64,000 nucleotides of DNA from Ichthyophonus hoferi (taxonomy: Eukaryota > Opisthokonta > Ichthyosporea > Ichthyophonida > Ichthyophonidae), in contig NAOQ01000008.1 of assembly GCA_002751075.1 (NCBI GenBank), positions 157,286-221,285 of the forward strand, written 5' to 3'. The notes under the pieces were generated by a model, which had not been told where the DNA came from, searched no databases, and saw nothing but the letters and a program-made list of their open reading frames with translations. The position numbers and the translations under genes were made by a program. Positions 46,009 through 59,589 of this stretch are shown one piece after another; position 1 is the first letter of the stretch; every line of letters starts with the position of its first letter.

Positions 46009-46443
46009 TCAGTGCTGTAGAAATTTATCGGAATCTATGTCAGTTCTAGCAACTTGTCCACAGCTGTCGGGATCTCCAATTGTGTATTTGATAGTGGTTA
46101 ATTGCACTGGACCAGCAGTAGCGATCGTCAGTTGATTGAATCTGTCTTTAAGGCACAGTTGTTGTGGTAGAGGCTCTATAGAAGGCCCATATACCAACTC
46201 TTTAGATAAGTGGCTGTAGTAATTATATCTTTGTTCTAATTCATTAGGAATTGATGCTTTGATTTGCTTGGATGTGAATGTGCCAATTGTATAATGAGAT
46301 TGATCAGTAAGGGGTGATATATTACGATGTAAATAATTACTATTGTCACTGTTTAATACTAGTGAACATTTTTCCGACCTCTGAACGAGCAATAAATCTA
46401 GATAATGATTATCATATGCGAGTGCTAACGGTGGATTAAACAT
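46009..46443 (-). CDS. IGDP-family ORF of element X, best preserved copy
   Basis: A 144-residue frame with Met start (MFNPPLALAYDNHYLD). It aligns with the other copies over PLTDQSHYTIG, IPNELEQRYNYYSHL, ELVYGPSIEPLPQQL, QLTIATAGPVQLTT and the tail IGDPDSCGQVARTD. Alternating hydrophobic residues suggest a beta-rich fold. No known domain or catalytic motif recognised. The upstream DNA (46444-46860) contains blocks of the shared X upstream segment (tattattggttaata, gacccagtagg). It may be a structural protein gene of a virus-like element, but this is not shown. Confidence 0.45.
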   Translation of the reverse strand: MFNPPLALAYDNHYLDLLLVQRSEKCSLVLNSDNSNYLHRNISPLTDQSHYTIGTFTSKQIKASIPNELEQRYNYYSHLSKELVYGPSIEPLPQQLCLKDRFNQLTIATAGPVQLTTIKYTIGDPDSCGQVARTDIDSDKFLQH

Positions 46444-46869
46444 TAAAATATTGATGTGGTTATTGCATACATATAATTAAATGCAAAGTATCTGTGTGTT
46501 ACAAGAACTTTGTATTTTTGCTACTGATTACTACGTATGTGTAAGCAGGTTGTGTTTTTTTCTAGTGTTCCCAAATATGTGTGTACGGGGGTCCTTTATA
46601 GTAGACTTGTTTTGTTTTTTTTGGCTTTATTTTACTACTAGTTCTAATTTTTGACTAGCACCAAGGTAGCTAGGTTTAATTAACTTAGATGGAGCTAATT
46701 ATAAATATTATTATTGGTTAATACAGCTCATGAAAAATCCGAAAGACCCAGTAGGGATGTCTAATTCTATATTGATAAGGTTGTATTAGTGTTTCCTTAT
46801 ATGGCTCATTAGTTAACTCATTACATGCAAAACTATATATCGATCAATCAATTATAAATATATACCAGA

Positions 46870-47230
46870 ACGTGAGTATGCCGCTCTCAAGGGCGCTAAT
46901 CCCTACAAATTTGTCAATGACAAGATGACAAAGCTGTCCAAGGTTATTGAAATAACCTCCGACAACATTATTGCAGGCTGGCTTGATGATTTCATAAGCA
47001 TCAAAATAAAAGGGGTGAGTTAGCCTATATGTTCACGGCCTAATATAAAGCTGCTGCCACCAAACTACATAGTACCATTCATCAAATGCATGGTAATTTG
47101 ACTTTGGCTGCTGCTCTTCGGGTTATTTAAAACTTGCCCAAGTATGAAGGTACGGTTGCTTAATTGGAGGCACAAAATGACGAATCCCTTCTCTGACAAA
47201 CAATTCTTCACATGGTCGAGTCCTACAAAC
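46870..47230 (+). mobile_element. Ty1/copia gag-like fragment
   Basis: The plus-strand reading EYAALKGANPYKFVNDKMTK, then a helix-rich part with AAATKLHSTIHQMHG, resembles copia gag in composition and spacing. Broken. It abuts the left terminal repeat of the minus-strand copia element that follows. Confidence 0.45.
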
Positions 47231-50200
47231 GTGAGCGTGTCAGAATCTGATAAATTCACAAAATTGCTATCGCTATTGTTATCTACAATCTTAAACTGTC
47301 TGTCTACATTATCATCGGAACTATTGTCAAGTTCCTCAAAAGATACCTACAAATTTCTTCCTCACTGTCTGAGGAGAATCTAATCCTTAATTTCTTCTTA
47401 CTAACCACATATCCAATTTAATTTTATTTGTAGTAGAGATAACTGTCTTCCTTGAAATCTTGGTAGCATTTGGTGTGGGCGTCTGTCTCCTCAAAACTCC
47501 CTTTGCTAATTCCTACTAACGACATAAAGAGACTAAGTCTTTGGTATGGCACTTTTATTGTAATAACCCATATGACAGAATGGATCCACACTAAGTCCAT
47601 GTATCCTGGTTGTATATTTGTTGGCCCAAGTTAATACTAGTTGACCTTTTGATAAACACTAAAGATACGGATATCCCCGTTTAGGGGTTATCCTGAGCTG
47701 TGTTATTGGCAACATATTTTCCAATGATTATTTAAAGAATCATTTTGTTGCCACGTATCTTGTTTGCATCATGTATCATTACATGTACTTTAAAACTAAT
47801 GACCAACACTGTTTAATAACCTACGGTGAATTCTCAAATTAGACTTCACTTAGTAAACTAGTCCTAATTAAATATAATTAGAGACATCATGTAATTAATT
47901 AATTAACATTTACTATTTTCTAACACTTACAAACCAATTATAACCTCTTTGTAAACGCTATTGACTATTTTGAGATACAATGCAAAACAAGCAATAAATA
48001 ATGTATAATCTTGTACTAGACAGCATGAGATATTTAGCCTAATACTTGTAGGAATACTTCAGTACTTCCCATACATCCCCACATACCTGTGACGACGCTA
48101 CCTACCCATCAAAACTTGGTTTCTGATGAGCATTCATGCACTGTTCAGGGGCTAGAGTTTTGGTGAGTATGTCTGCTCTCTGATAAGGTGTTGAAATCGG
48201 TTTTATCTCAATATCTCTGTTTCTTACAGAGATAATAGTTTAGTGGTACTTTACACAGATATTTTTAGTGTTTTCAGTTATACTATTGTTTTCTGAGATC
48301 TGAATTGTAGATTGATCATCCTTATACACAGGCAATGGGCTTGTCTCAATATTAATACTATCTAATATGCTGGGAGTCTTTACTATTTTGTGTACTGCTG
48401 CTGCACTTAGTGCTATATATACTTAACCTCTGTACTTAAACTGGCTATTATAGACTGTTTCTTACCAAACCATGATACTGGTGAGTTGTTCATGAACAAA
48501 ATGCACCCTGTGATGGACTTGCTTGCTGTCTTATCTCGGGCATAATCGGCATCTACATATGCTTTCAGGTTTGACAGTGTCTTGGATATTGCAAAAATCT
48601 ACGTCGGGGAACAAAATTGGATATACCATCACATGTAGAACCATCTTCCAGTGAGATTGAGATAAATTGAAGAAAAACTGCCCTAGGCATCTGAGCTAAT
48701 TGCAAATGCAATATCTGGCTTGTTAATCTATAAATCCAGAGAAGGCTTCCTATCGCTTTTTAGTATTCTCTGATGTTGCATCTTGGGGTTAACTCTGCAT
48801 CTTGGTCTAAATCTAACACATGCTTGGGAGGGACGGGGGATATGGTCCTCTTAACACTTTCCATGTCATACGACTTGAACACCTCTTTGGTGTATCCCTC
48901 CTGTGTTGAATGTATGGTCCCTTGATTGTGTTTCTGAATTCGATATTCCAGGTACTTCACCAGAAACCTTATTTCCTTAGTATCAAAATGTGCCTTTATG
49001 TTGTCAGTTTGATTCCTGGTAACAGGCTTGTTGTTGAACAAAATGTGCATTTTGTCAACATATACATTACCATAAAAAGTATGGACGGAGAGCCATGAGA
49101 CACGAATAGACATGAATCTGCATTAATCAGGTATAGGTGTTGTTCTGCTAGGAATGTAGCCAAAATATGTTGCTATACTAAAGCAGATTGATTGAGTCCG
49201 TATAACGATCTCCGCAGCTTATACACCCCTTGGAGAAAGTTAGAGTCCTCAAAACCTTCTGGCAGATGCAAATAGGTGTTTTCCTTCCTTTTCTCATTGA
49301 AGTAGGCTCCAACTATATCTAGTTGTATGACCTCCAATTCCCTTGATGCAGTGAAAGCTAAAAGACGTTGCATGGTTGTCAAGGAGAAAACTAGAGACTC
49401 TATGTCAAAATAATCGATGTTTTCCCATTGATGACTTTCCATAACTACAAGTTGTGCCTTGCATTTTGTGACGTTCTTATGGCTGTCACATTTGATATTG
49501 AACACTCATAGAGGTTTTAACAAAGCCTCTCCTTTCAGCTTATCCACTATATTCTAAGTGGAATATCCGATAAAACCTTCATCTCTTGCTGCATCTCAGC
49601 TTTCCATTGTGGCCATTGTAAAGACTTCATAGCTGCACAAACTGAATTTGCAATAACCTGGCAATATAAGTTGGACTCTGTTACCAAATATGCTGTATGT
49701 ATTGAGACAATATCTAATTGGTACCGCTGGCCAGACTTTGCAATAGAGGGGGCATACTTATTTCTACTTTTCAGTAATTTTGGTTCATCTGCCTCATTAC
49801 TTTTTCCTCATGTTTGGTCTTGTCATTGTTATTCCTCTTGAAAACCTTAATTTTTTCTTCCTTGTAATCGTCACCCAACTTCCCTGGAATTGACGTTTAC
49901 TTCAACTACTTTTCCAAATGTGCGGGAATCTTTACTATCGTAATGATTACCTTGGCTTTACATATAGGTTCACCCTTGCAATGAAGAAGATGCTTTGGTT
50001 GCTTCTCTGTATAAGAAAGGCTGGTCTTGAGGAATTTTATATCCCTGCTGATTACTATCCTTTTGGACTTGGTATTCAACAACTGTAAGTCTTCTGGGTA
50101 TTCTGGTATCTCAGCATCACCAACTCACATCCTCGTGGTGCCAATTTTTTGGGATTGTTTTTCTTGTAATAACACCTGCATCCAAATGCTATGAGTTTGC

Positions 50201-53200
50201 TGAAAGGAGTAGTGGACTAATGCCGTAAGGCCCATGGTATGGACGACTTTAGTAGACATCTGTTTGGAAGTACATTTAAAGGGAAAGCTGTTGTTTTAAT
50301 GGTTTTATCCCAAAAATAATGGGGTAGGTCATTCTCTATTCTCACACTCCTTACCATGATGATGAACAGTGTTTGGTTCATCCTTTCACTAAGCCCATTC
50401 TGCTCCAGATAATGAGGTACAATGGCCTGGTGGTAAATTATGTGTTCCTCCAAGTAAGATGAAAATTTGGAGTTGAGGCACTTTAAACCAATATCTGTAA
50501 CCAAATTTGCCATTGGTGTGTTGCGCATTGCTGTGACATAGGTGTGATATTGCTTGAAGACCCCGAAAGATCTGGTTCCCTTGTTAGTAGATGTACTTGG
50601 ATGTGATGTGAGTACTCATCTATAAAGGCTACTGCATACTTGAAACCTGAGTATGACATGACCCACACAAAGGTTTAACCAGGTTTAAATGTACTCTTTG
50701 TAGTACTCTGGTTGCTTGGTCTGTTCTCTCTGGGAATAGGGTCCTCTTGATTTTGGACTTTTAGCATGTTCCACATTTCTTGTTCTTTTTCTTTGACTCT
50801 GTGTTGCTTGTTATTGCTAAAGCAAGAGACATGTTGGCTAGACTAGGATGCATAAGCTTAAAATGAAGAATCTCATGTGCAACCAATCCCATGTAAGGTT
50901 TTGTCTTGTTTGATTTAGTGGGAGTCTACCTTTCAACCATCAAGCTGATCTTCAGTTGGTGAGTACCATTTAATCTCTTTCTATCAATAATTTTCTCAAT
51001 GATCCCTTCAGGGGTCATTGAAGCATTCAATTTGTAAACAATGCCGTCCTTCTTATTGCCTCGTATTTCAATTACACTCTCTCTGTATATTGTAATTATG
51101 TCATTCTGAACATAGTTGAGATTTTTTTCCCATTCAAAGCTGGGATTGAAAATAGGCTTACCATAAGATCTGGTACTAACAAAGCGTTTTTCAACTGGAT
51201 GTAATTTACCTTATTTCCTACCTTCATAGCTAACCATATACTTCCCGTACCTAAACCCGTACTGGTTTGTCTATATTTGCGATCATAAATGACTTTCCCA
51301 AGGTAAATGTGCAGAAGCTTTTTTTTTCTGAAATAAAGATACTGTGAAGCACCACTGTCTAACACAAAACTTTTATTTGACTTCCCATTCTTCAAATTCC
51401 ATCCAGTAACGTAGCCTGTAACCACATATAATATACTGTCTCCCTCAATGTGCACCATTTTATATTTTTAACTTTCTTTAGTGAAGTGTTGGGAGTTACC
51501 AGGCTCTCTTTTTTCAAAGTGGTGAGTGTCATTATAAGCTCTGAGGAGTCCTCTCTCTCTATTAAAGCTTGAAAATTTCTTTGCTCAGCCTTGTTTAGAA
51601 TATGTGTCCAAACAAGGCCCAGCAGTCTCTTCATGATGGTACACGCTCTCGTTGGATGATCCGTCTTGAAAATTTCACACATCTCCAACACGCTCTAAGA
51701 TTTTTCTACCATATGTTGGTGGCCCCCTTTACCGAAGTACGTAACGTTGAAATTGTGGTGGTGTCCTTCCCTCAAGGGCCTATCTTGAGGCTCTGTTTTT
51801 CTTGACTATTTCAATTTTGCATGGGTGGCCATATCCTCTATGAATTCTTTTAAGATACCACAGCTCTTGGTTACTTGATGGAAGGCTCTTACTTGACTGA
51901 CATACTAAGAGGACTGTAAATCATGTATTTTGTTTTTAGTATCACTGGTTCTTTCTGCTCCATGGGGTTCCTTGTAACCATTTTCTTGTGGCTACTATCC
52001 ATACAACATCCTCATTGCTGCATTTGTTTTTGGACTGAGCTTAATGTCCATGTACTCTAGTAAGTAAGCCAGCTATTAAACACAATCTTTTCCATTGAAT
52101 TAATTTTGCATCTCTTTTCAGGTGCAGTATGCAAATTGGTCGGTGACCCATCCTGCTAACAGCTGTTAATCTGATGGAATGGATGAGTACAGGTAATATC
52201 TTGCAGCAGCTTCTTTTGGAGACATTCTAAATGGGGAAAGTAATTATTGAGGGGTGGTTTCCTCCTTTATAGCTTTAATGCACATAGAAACTTGCATCTT
52301 AGTCCTGATGCTCTCCACCTACTTGTCAAAGCTTATGTCATCTTACTGTTCATAAAGAGCCCCGCTTCAGAGATAAGGAGCAGGTGCCTATCCTCTGAGG
52401 AGCTTCTTCCTTCTTCCGACTGGCCCTTCCAGTTCATTGCACAAGCAATCGTTATAGCAATTCAGACGTAAACACTGGCTGACTTCTAGGGAACTGCTGC
52501 TGTGGTTCCTGGGTAGAACCATAGCCTCCCAAACTATTCTTCTGATGCCTCTGTGATATGGTACTATATGTGGGTGATTTGGAAAATGAGTTTGATCCAT
52601 CAGTGGAAGTGCTTTGAAGTTTCCGAGTTTTAGTAACCCTGTCAGAATCTAGTGAACTCACAGATTTGCTATCACTATTGCTATCTACTGTTATAGACTG
52701 TCTGTTTATGTTATCATCAGAACTATTGCCAAGTCCCTCTAAAGGATTTCTGCAAATTTCTTCCTCGCTGTCAGAGAAGAATTTAATCCTTAATTTCTTC
52801 TTACCAGCCACAAAACCAATTTTATTTGTAGTAGAGATAGCCGTCTTTCTTTTAATCCTAATAACGTTTGGTGTGAGTGTCTGTCTCCTTGAAACTACTA
52901 TAACTAATTTCTACTAATGACACAAAGAAACTAAGTCTATGACATGGGACATTTATTGTAATAACACATATAACAGAATGGATCCACACTAAGTCCATAT
53001 ATCCTGGTTGTACAGTTGTTGGCCCAAGTCAATACCAGTTGACCTTGTGATAAACAAAAGAGATACATATACCTTTGTTAAGGGGTTCTCCCAAATTGTG
53101 TTATTAACAACATAATTTCCAATGATTATTTATGGAATTATTTTGTTGCCACGTATATTGTTTACATCATGTATCATTACGTGTATTTTAAACCAATGGC

Positions 53201-53270
53201 TAACACAGTCTAATAACCCACAGTGATTTTTCAAATTGAGCATCATAAATTATTCAACCTAATACTTGTG
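47230..53270 (-). mobile_element. Ty1/copia element with long terminal repeats (broken)
   Basis: Minus orientation. The terminal repeats are about 52640-53270 (5') and 47230-48060 (3'); shared blocks include tggatccacactaagtccat, ttgttggcccaagt and gttgccacgtat, and the left copy has extra sequence near 47880-48020. Inside, in order 5' to 3': a gag-like Lys/Ser/Asp-rich N terminus (from about 52811), the protease pattern FVLDSGASQYLYF (about 51340), integrase pieces (about 50217-50668, QNGLSERMNQTL), a reverse-transcriptase part (about 49173-49505, QLDIVGAYFNEKRKENTYLH) and a C-terminal pol part ending near 48110. The gag start appears to lie in the repeated region, as in Ty1. Many breaks; clear divergence between the repeats indicates considerable age. 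Confidence 0.85.
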
Positions 53271-54879
53271 GGAGTTGAAAGACTGACAAAATGGGGCTTT
53301 CAAACATTGGATTACACCATTTTTACTACTTACAAAAAAGATAACCTTTATAGCAGGCCATATGGGGGTGCACGCAAGACAAACGGGGACAGGCTTAACA
53401 ATGACAATTTTTACCAACCTAATGAAAAGCCTAATAGCAATAGGCTTTCCAAAGTACAAAACAAATATTTAATGTGATTGCCACCCTGGGAAATGCATTA
53501 ACCATAATACGGTGGATTACAAGCAAAACTAAAGTGGCACAAATTATGGAAAACGCCAGGAAAATTTACAGTAAGCCAAACAAGAAGAACAGAACAGCAC
53601 GGAAATTCTAAATCTCAACAGTCAATCCGCCATCAATCCCACCATCTCACTCGCACATGCAGGTTCGACCCACACAACATTGAACTTTCCCAAGGGAAGC
53701 TTTATGCTCGACTTGGGTACCAGCATGCACGTCTGCTCAACGTTGGCAGCGTTTACAGAAAACACTCTAGTAAACATTTTAATCACCATGGCTGATGGTA
53801 ACCAGAACATAGTAACACTGACGGGAACGTTAATGTTAAGGTCGCATCTCACCATCCAGATGATGGCGTTAAAACCAGTGCTATATATGCAGTCAGCTAC
53901 GAGATGCCGTCACCACTTTCTCAGCCAATCAAGCAATAGTTGCACTGAACGACCACACCATTCTTATTGGCCGACCCTACAGGAACGATCTCTACCTTCT
54001 CACCGCCGACATGGTACTTCCTTACACCCCTTCATGTAGCCCGATCCTAGTAGCAGAACCAGACATCCATACCGCTAAGACCACATGCTTCGCCACATGG
54101 GTAAATAATGACACTGCCTGCATCGCATCAGCCGCAAATGTAGTAACACATGCATTGTGGCACAGTCGCGTCATGCATCCATCAGACGCACGTCTTTGGC
54201 CCCATTTTGTATAATAAGTGAGTTTTCAAAGATTGATATGATATGTTCACAATTTGTTAAATAAACGTTACCAAATTTAGTTCAAAAACTTCATATAACA
54301 TAACTAATAATGTATCTATATATATGATATTTACCAGCGATGAAATATTATTTGTATTTGGTCACAACTAATAAGTTCCTAGTAGTGATTTTATTGTATA
54401 TTAAGGGCGGCATCATAATGAACAGTATACCTTTTAAATATAATTTGGGCTGAACTGTAGATAGTGTGGGATAGTGGGCAAGATATTAGGTAGGATTGTA
54501 GACAGGCTCTTCTGTATTTCAAGACATTGGCCCACTAAGGAAATCCGCGGACAACTTCTGTTGGATTGCGACGTCTATCGAAGATTGAACGCACTATATA
54601 ACTGTGTTTTGCATGACCCAAAAATTAATGCTCCCAAATGGTTCCGTACGTTCAAAGCGGCAGCAGAATCATTACACGCTCCTCTTAGAAGTACCCACCT
54701 TTTTTCTGAACAAGGACTCGAATATTTTGACAGGGAATTCCAAAAGTGTCTGCGTGAGGAGGGCATTACCTATTTAACTACCTTGCCGTATGTCCCCTGT
54801 AGCAACGGTATCAGTAAGCAAATGAACCGTCAACTACTACAAATGTTATGGACATCCTTAACTCAGGCCAACATATAGC

Positions 54880-55073
54880 ACATTGCTTAGGCATCCTGCC
54901 TATGATAAGTCCTGCTGACTTGTTTAGCAATTTAATAATGAAAATGTGCCTTAGCATATCTGTGCTCCGTGTATACAAAGGGACACGTAAAAAAAAAAAA
55001 TTTGTTACATTCTTTCCTTCTAAAAAAATATAGGTCTCAGGAACGCACCTGTCTCTACTTATTATTTCCAACA
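54880..55073 (+). mobile_element. LTR fragment of the short-element family nested in the copia fossil
   Basis: Carries tgcttaggcatcctgcc, tgctgacttgttta, tccgtgtatacaaagggaca and the LTR end cttattatttccaaca in family order, with a run of A/T expanded near 54990-55000. Only the 3' half of the LTR is present. Confidence 0.75.
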
Positions 55074-55354
55074 TTAAGTAATATATATATGTATATATAT
55101 ATGCCTACTTACCCACTACAAACTATACTGTGCTTCGTTTGAGCTCATTTACCCTACTTAATACAATAAAAAGATTTATAGGCGCTCGGTTTCTTTTTGA
55201 GTTTTATAATAGTATGACTATCAGGCTTTTTATTAAAGAACAATTTATCTTCATAAAAATATATATAAGATTCTGTGGAGGTTCTAATGATTTGTTCATG
55301 GGTTTTTGGAATCTTTAGTTGATTTTTGCAAGCGACCATTATATTTCACTGTGC

Positions 55355-55536
55355 ATTATTATTGGCTAATCCAACCACGATAAGTCACAGGGACCCACTA
55401 GAATTGTCCGATTTTATCAAAATCTTTAAATACTAAGATATCCCCGTTAATTATTATTGGCTAATCCAACCCAACGATAGGTCACAGGGACCCACTAGAA
55501 CTGTCCAATCTTACCGAATTATTTAAATATTATGCT
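55355..55536. repeat. Tandem duplication (about 94 bp x 2) of element X upstream block
   Basis: Two consecutive copies of attattattggctaatccaa followed by gtcacagggacccactagaa. Both contain a CCAAT-like stretch and the cccactagaa motif of the X upstream segment. Confidence 0.75.
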
Positions 55537-55679
55537 TATTTAGATGGTGCGAGTTAGCTCATTCCGTCATTGAGTAAAAGTGCTCACATACTACATACTG
55601 AGCCCCATACATAGCCGTATCCAATGCGACCGTGTCAAATGAACTATTATAGCATAAAAACAGGGTACCAGTAGAACAG

Positions 55680-56053
55680 CTCGACGACATTGCCATTAAA
55701 GAGAATCTCTCTCCTAGAGGACAACTGGGACTATTTTTAGAATATGATATTCTAAAATTAGGACGGATAGTTGGACTGGACCACTCATTAAATGACCACT
55801 AGGCGCATCATCATCGTTTTTGAAAAACAGTTTCCCTAAGGCAAAGCAGCAATTTATATCTGTACCACAAGATCCCTTCTTCACGACGTGGACAGACATT
55901 CCTAAGCAAGAAATGACAGCAAAAGGAGAACCGCTTTCTTATCATCGTCTCTCTATGGGAGAGGTGAGTCCAACAACGCCACTGATTCGCTCACTCCTGC
56001 CGACACTTTACAGCCTCATTGCCGACATCGTTTTATGTATTTTTATGACTTAA
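55680..56053 (+). pseudogene. Unrecognised open stretch next to element X upstream block
   Basis: Follows the duplicated upstream block. Readings include EQLDDIAIKENLSPRGQLGL and, in another frame, KAKQQFISVPQDPFFTTW. No family recognised. It is probably a broken element X gene. Confidence 0.3.
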
Positions 56054-57230
56054 ATTTTGGCATATAGCTAATAATAATAATAAAATATAAAATATAACAA
56101 TAATAAATTTATTCCATTTTACTTATATTTTATTACATTTTATTTTATCTAATTTTTCATTATTTAATTAAACAACTTCGCAAAGTTGGGGTATATGCGT
56201 ATATAGAAATTGTCTCAAGCAGGCCCCAACAACCTTTTCGAGTTAGTCGGAGCATTCAGCAGATTCCTTTGACGACAGCAGCGACAATGACGTACTATCT
56301 TTAAGGTCGGAACTCGCGGGAAAACATGCACGAGAGCAATCAAGATACAAATTCTTGACAGAAAGGGAACCACGTATACGTCACTCCATCCCTCAAGATG
56401 ACGTTCATAGCAGCCGCAACAGTTTTGGCAATCATTTCACAATTAGAACCGGCGGGAATTTCGGAACTCAAGGAAGTCAAAAATGCCATGCGAGCGTACG
56501 GCAAAATGCAATGGATCCGGGCGATGTAAACTGAAATTGTCACCCTCAACGAGTATGCCGCTTAGACCCTGGTTAAGCGGCCACCTGTGGGAACTGCTGT
56601 CCTGCGTAATATATGAGTGTTTCACCAAAAACAAGATGACAGAAAGGCCAAGTAGCCTACATAGCACAAGGGTCCCAGAAAAACAAGAATGCCGATTATC
56701 AGGATATTTTGAGTTCAGTATGCTTATTGGTAACCGCTAGACTCCAGTATATTTACAGCAGCCGCAAATGTTTGTTGAACCAGATAAGCGGAGGCACGGT
56801 TGTCAATTGAGCCGAAACCTCTATGAACTTCACGTCTCTGGACTACTGTGGAACAGAGCACTAGATGCTTTCCTGTGGTCAACATATTTGTACCATTGAG
56901 AGACTGATCCTTGTCTATACAAATCACATGGAAAAATAGTGTTCATGTGCATTTGCATCTAAGTTGACGATATACTTAATTGTTCAAAAAAAGCCCACAA
57001 TCGAGAGTGGTTCATCAATGCAATTTTGGCCAAGCGCCCTACCAAGTCCATAAGATTCCCCAGCTCATTCCTTGGCTGCCCGATCAGCAGGAGTCCAGAA
57101 ATATGCATTCTCCTATCTCAACGGGGATACATCATGGAATTAGTCAAGAGCTATAAACAACGCAATGGATGCTCAACACAAACAAGCCATAAGCCTTGTG
57201 TTGGAGTATATTAGCTACGAGCGGCAAGCT

Positions 57231-59070
57231 GGATACTCCATGATGTCTTTTACGTAAAATACGTAGCGTTATTACGCTATTAGCTTTGCTTTTTGTTACT
57301 TATAAATTTGTTATGAATCTCGCACTGCATAGGATTATTGGTTACTACCATCTAATATTAGGTGATTGTGATACTGATTGGCTCACGGTTATAGATTGGG
57401 ATCCCACCATAGATTAACTACATCCAATAATTGTTTATTTTTAAGATAGAAGTAGTGCATACCGTGCACAATATAGTGGGAAAAGTACCTTTATGCATAG
57501 AAAAAAGGCACAAAGATCTAAATCCAGAACTATTGTTGGACCAGAGTGAGCCTCTTGGCAGGTCAAAAGATGCGAGAAACTATATAAACACCGACACAAC
57601 CGAAAAAATTATAGACTAGGATACCTGTGATGTTAATAATAAATGCGCGTACAGAAAATGTGTGAATATTTTTCTACAATTTTCCACATCTAACAGAAGC
57701 CATCAATCCCAGTCCGTATATAATCAGCGTAAGTAAATAGAAAGAAAACCTAAATAAAGTTATGAACAGAAAGGATAAAAATGATACCAAAATATGTCGT
57801 TGGATTTGGACACAGACTCACTAGGCCCCATTTTGTCTAACACCTTGCAACTTAATTATATATGCATTTCACAGTGAGCGCCTCATCTGGATCAGTAAAT
57901 CCAGCAGGCCAGGCATAGCCCTTAGTGTGACTTTTCTCACCAGGTACTCTGTCAAGCCCAACATAAAGCACTTAACGGTCCTTCCTTTTTCTTTTGTTAC
58001 TAACGTTTATAATCCAATGGGAAAGTGTTACCAAATCGTAAGTCGGAATTAATGTGGTTATAATTGCATTGCCGATAGGAACAGGAGGCTATGTTAGTCA
58101 TAATGGGTCTCAATACTAATTTTAACACCTAGGCAGATAAAATAGGATAGAAATGTATAAGAAAATTTTATTAGGGACGATATAACAGTTTTCAATATTA
58201 AAGATTTATTGAATCCTTTTAATTACTACTCCACTTCCCCCTCTCAAAAAAAAAAAAAAAAAACTGCGCAACTGGCAATGTATTACTTAATCAATGGATC
58301 GCACCTGAATGTCAACGATACGGCCAAAGGTATGTTATTATATGTACTATATTCATGGTGCTTGTAGTTTAGAGAATAGTCAGAAGATAAATAAGTGGAC
58401 TTTTGGGGATTAGAAATTTAAGAAAAATAACAAAAAATGAATAGAAAATAACCATTATTTTATTTACCTATTATGGTCATTGTGTTAGGATCATGTAGTG
58501 ATTTAACTGGTGAGCCATATAGGGAAACACTAATACAGCTAAACTTTTCGAAATAAAATCGGTCGCAAGTCTTGGTGATCTTTCTAAAAAATGACTTTCC
58601 AATTATGACAATGCATAATCTTCCCAGGCCACTTACTAAAGGAATTTCAAAGAGTTGAAGCTAATGTTTTTATTGGTCAAATGCTACCTAATTCCTCATT
58701 GGCGTAAATTTATTAAATTCCAGTAACCGGCATTAAAGAATAATTTCTCATCTAATTTAAAATGTCCTATTAGAACAACTAATTGATATGAGCGAGCATT
58801 TGTAGATCTATTTCTTACGTGTTTGGTTGCGGTTTATCACGTTTTACCTTCGATATCTGACAACATAAAGATAATCTGTACGCATCGTTTTTGCAATAGG
58901 AATCTGTATGCATTATGTAACATGACTTTAGGATTATACTGTAATGATATTTCTAATTTGGCAAATGTTGTGCAGGGTAACACAACCCATAATAATATTT
59001 GATCGTTAAAATAGAGAATAGTAAGTAATGATAGGAGCCATTCTTAAGCCCTATATGGAGATGGAATTTA
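57231..59070. other. Stretch without recognisable gene; 18-A run at 58246-58263
   Basis: A small ORF at 57431-57619 (MFIFKIEVVHTVHNIVGKVP) has no family signal. The A18 run could be the tail of a retroposed copy, but no clear SINE or LINE body or target duplication was identified. Confidence 0.4.
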
Positions 59071-59071
59071 A

Positions 59072-59560
59072 AAATTAAAGAATGTGCTAACGTGTTCCCT
59101 TGCGTACACTAAATGGATTACAGATATGCTAAGCCATTATCATGGTTAAGCAGATTGACAAAAAAAGATGATGACGCGTGTTTAATGCTTACGTTTGCAT
59201 TTGCTCTGGCCTTTGGTCTGTAGGATCTGCTAGTATCTGACGATTGGCAGCCGTGATTACATGCTGCCCAATTGCTAAGCTGGAAATGTTGATAATTCAA
59301 ATGTAGATTTGAAGACGGTGTGTGTATGTATGAAAATTTATTCTTCGCATGTAACGATCAGTGGATAAATGTAAAATTGGGACGAAGTGTTTTCAGCATT
59401 CGATGTTTGATTTTATAGAATTACAAGGCTTTGTGCTCAGGAAAAAACCACTTAAGTAGTCTCTGATATCATCTTAAAAACAAATAGAGATAGGAACGTG
59501 CCTGCGATCTATATTGGTTTAGGAGAGTGAGTGCAAACCGAATCAAGGGGCGCTTTTACT
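59072..59560 (-). mobile_element. Fragmented short LTR element copy
   Basis: Contains an LTR piece (gtgctaacgtgttcccttgc, 59083-59102), internal-region blocks (caaatgtagatttgaagac, aagtgttttcagcatt) and a second LTR piece (atagagataggaacgtgcct). Heavily decayed. Confidence 0.6.
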
Positions 59561-59589
59561 TAAAATTATTTTTCCGGGGGATCCAGTTT

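Larger units (their letters stand above)
53271..57230 (+). mobile_element. Ty1/copia fossil, plus strand, with nested insertions
   Basis: A gag end (about 53300-53480), a protease-region pattern FMLDLGTSMHVCSTLAAFTE (about 53705-53760), a pre-integrase pattern ALWHSRVMHPSDARL (about 54150-54195), an integrase core piece ending near 54878 (LEYFDREFQKCLREEGITYL), then, after inserted sequence, the beginning of a reverse-transcriptase part near 56440-56700. The gap between holds an LTR fragment (54880-55073) and element X DNA (55355 to about 56050). Broken in many places. Confidence 0.75.

Noticed and set aside
58230-58330. SINE or processed pseudogene ending in A18
   Set aside because: No body with tRNA- or gene-like features and no clear target duplication.
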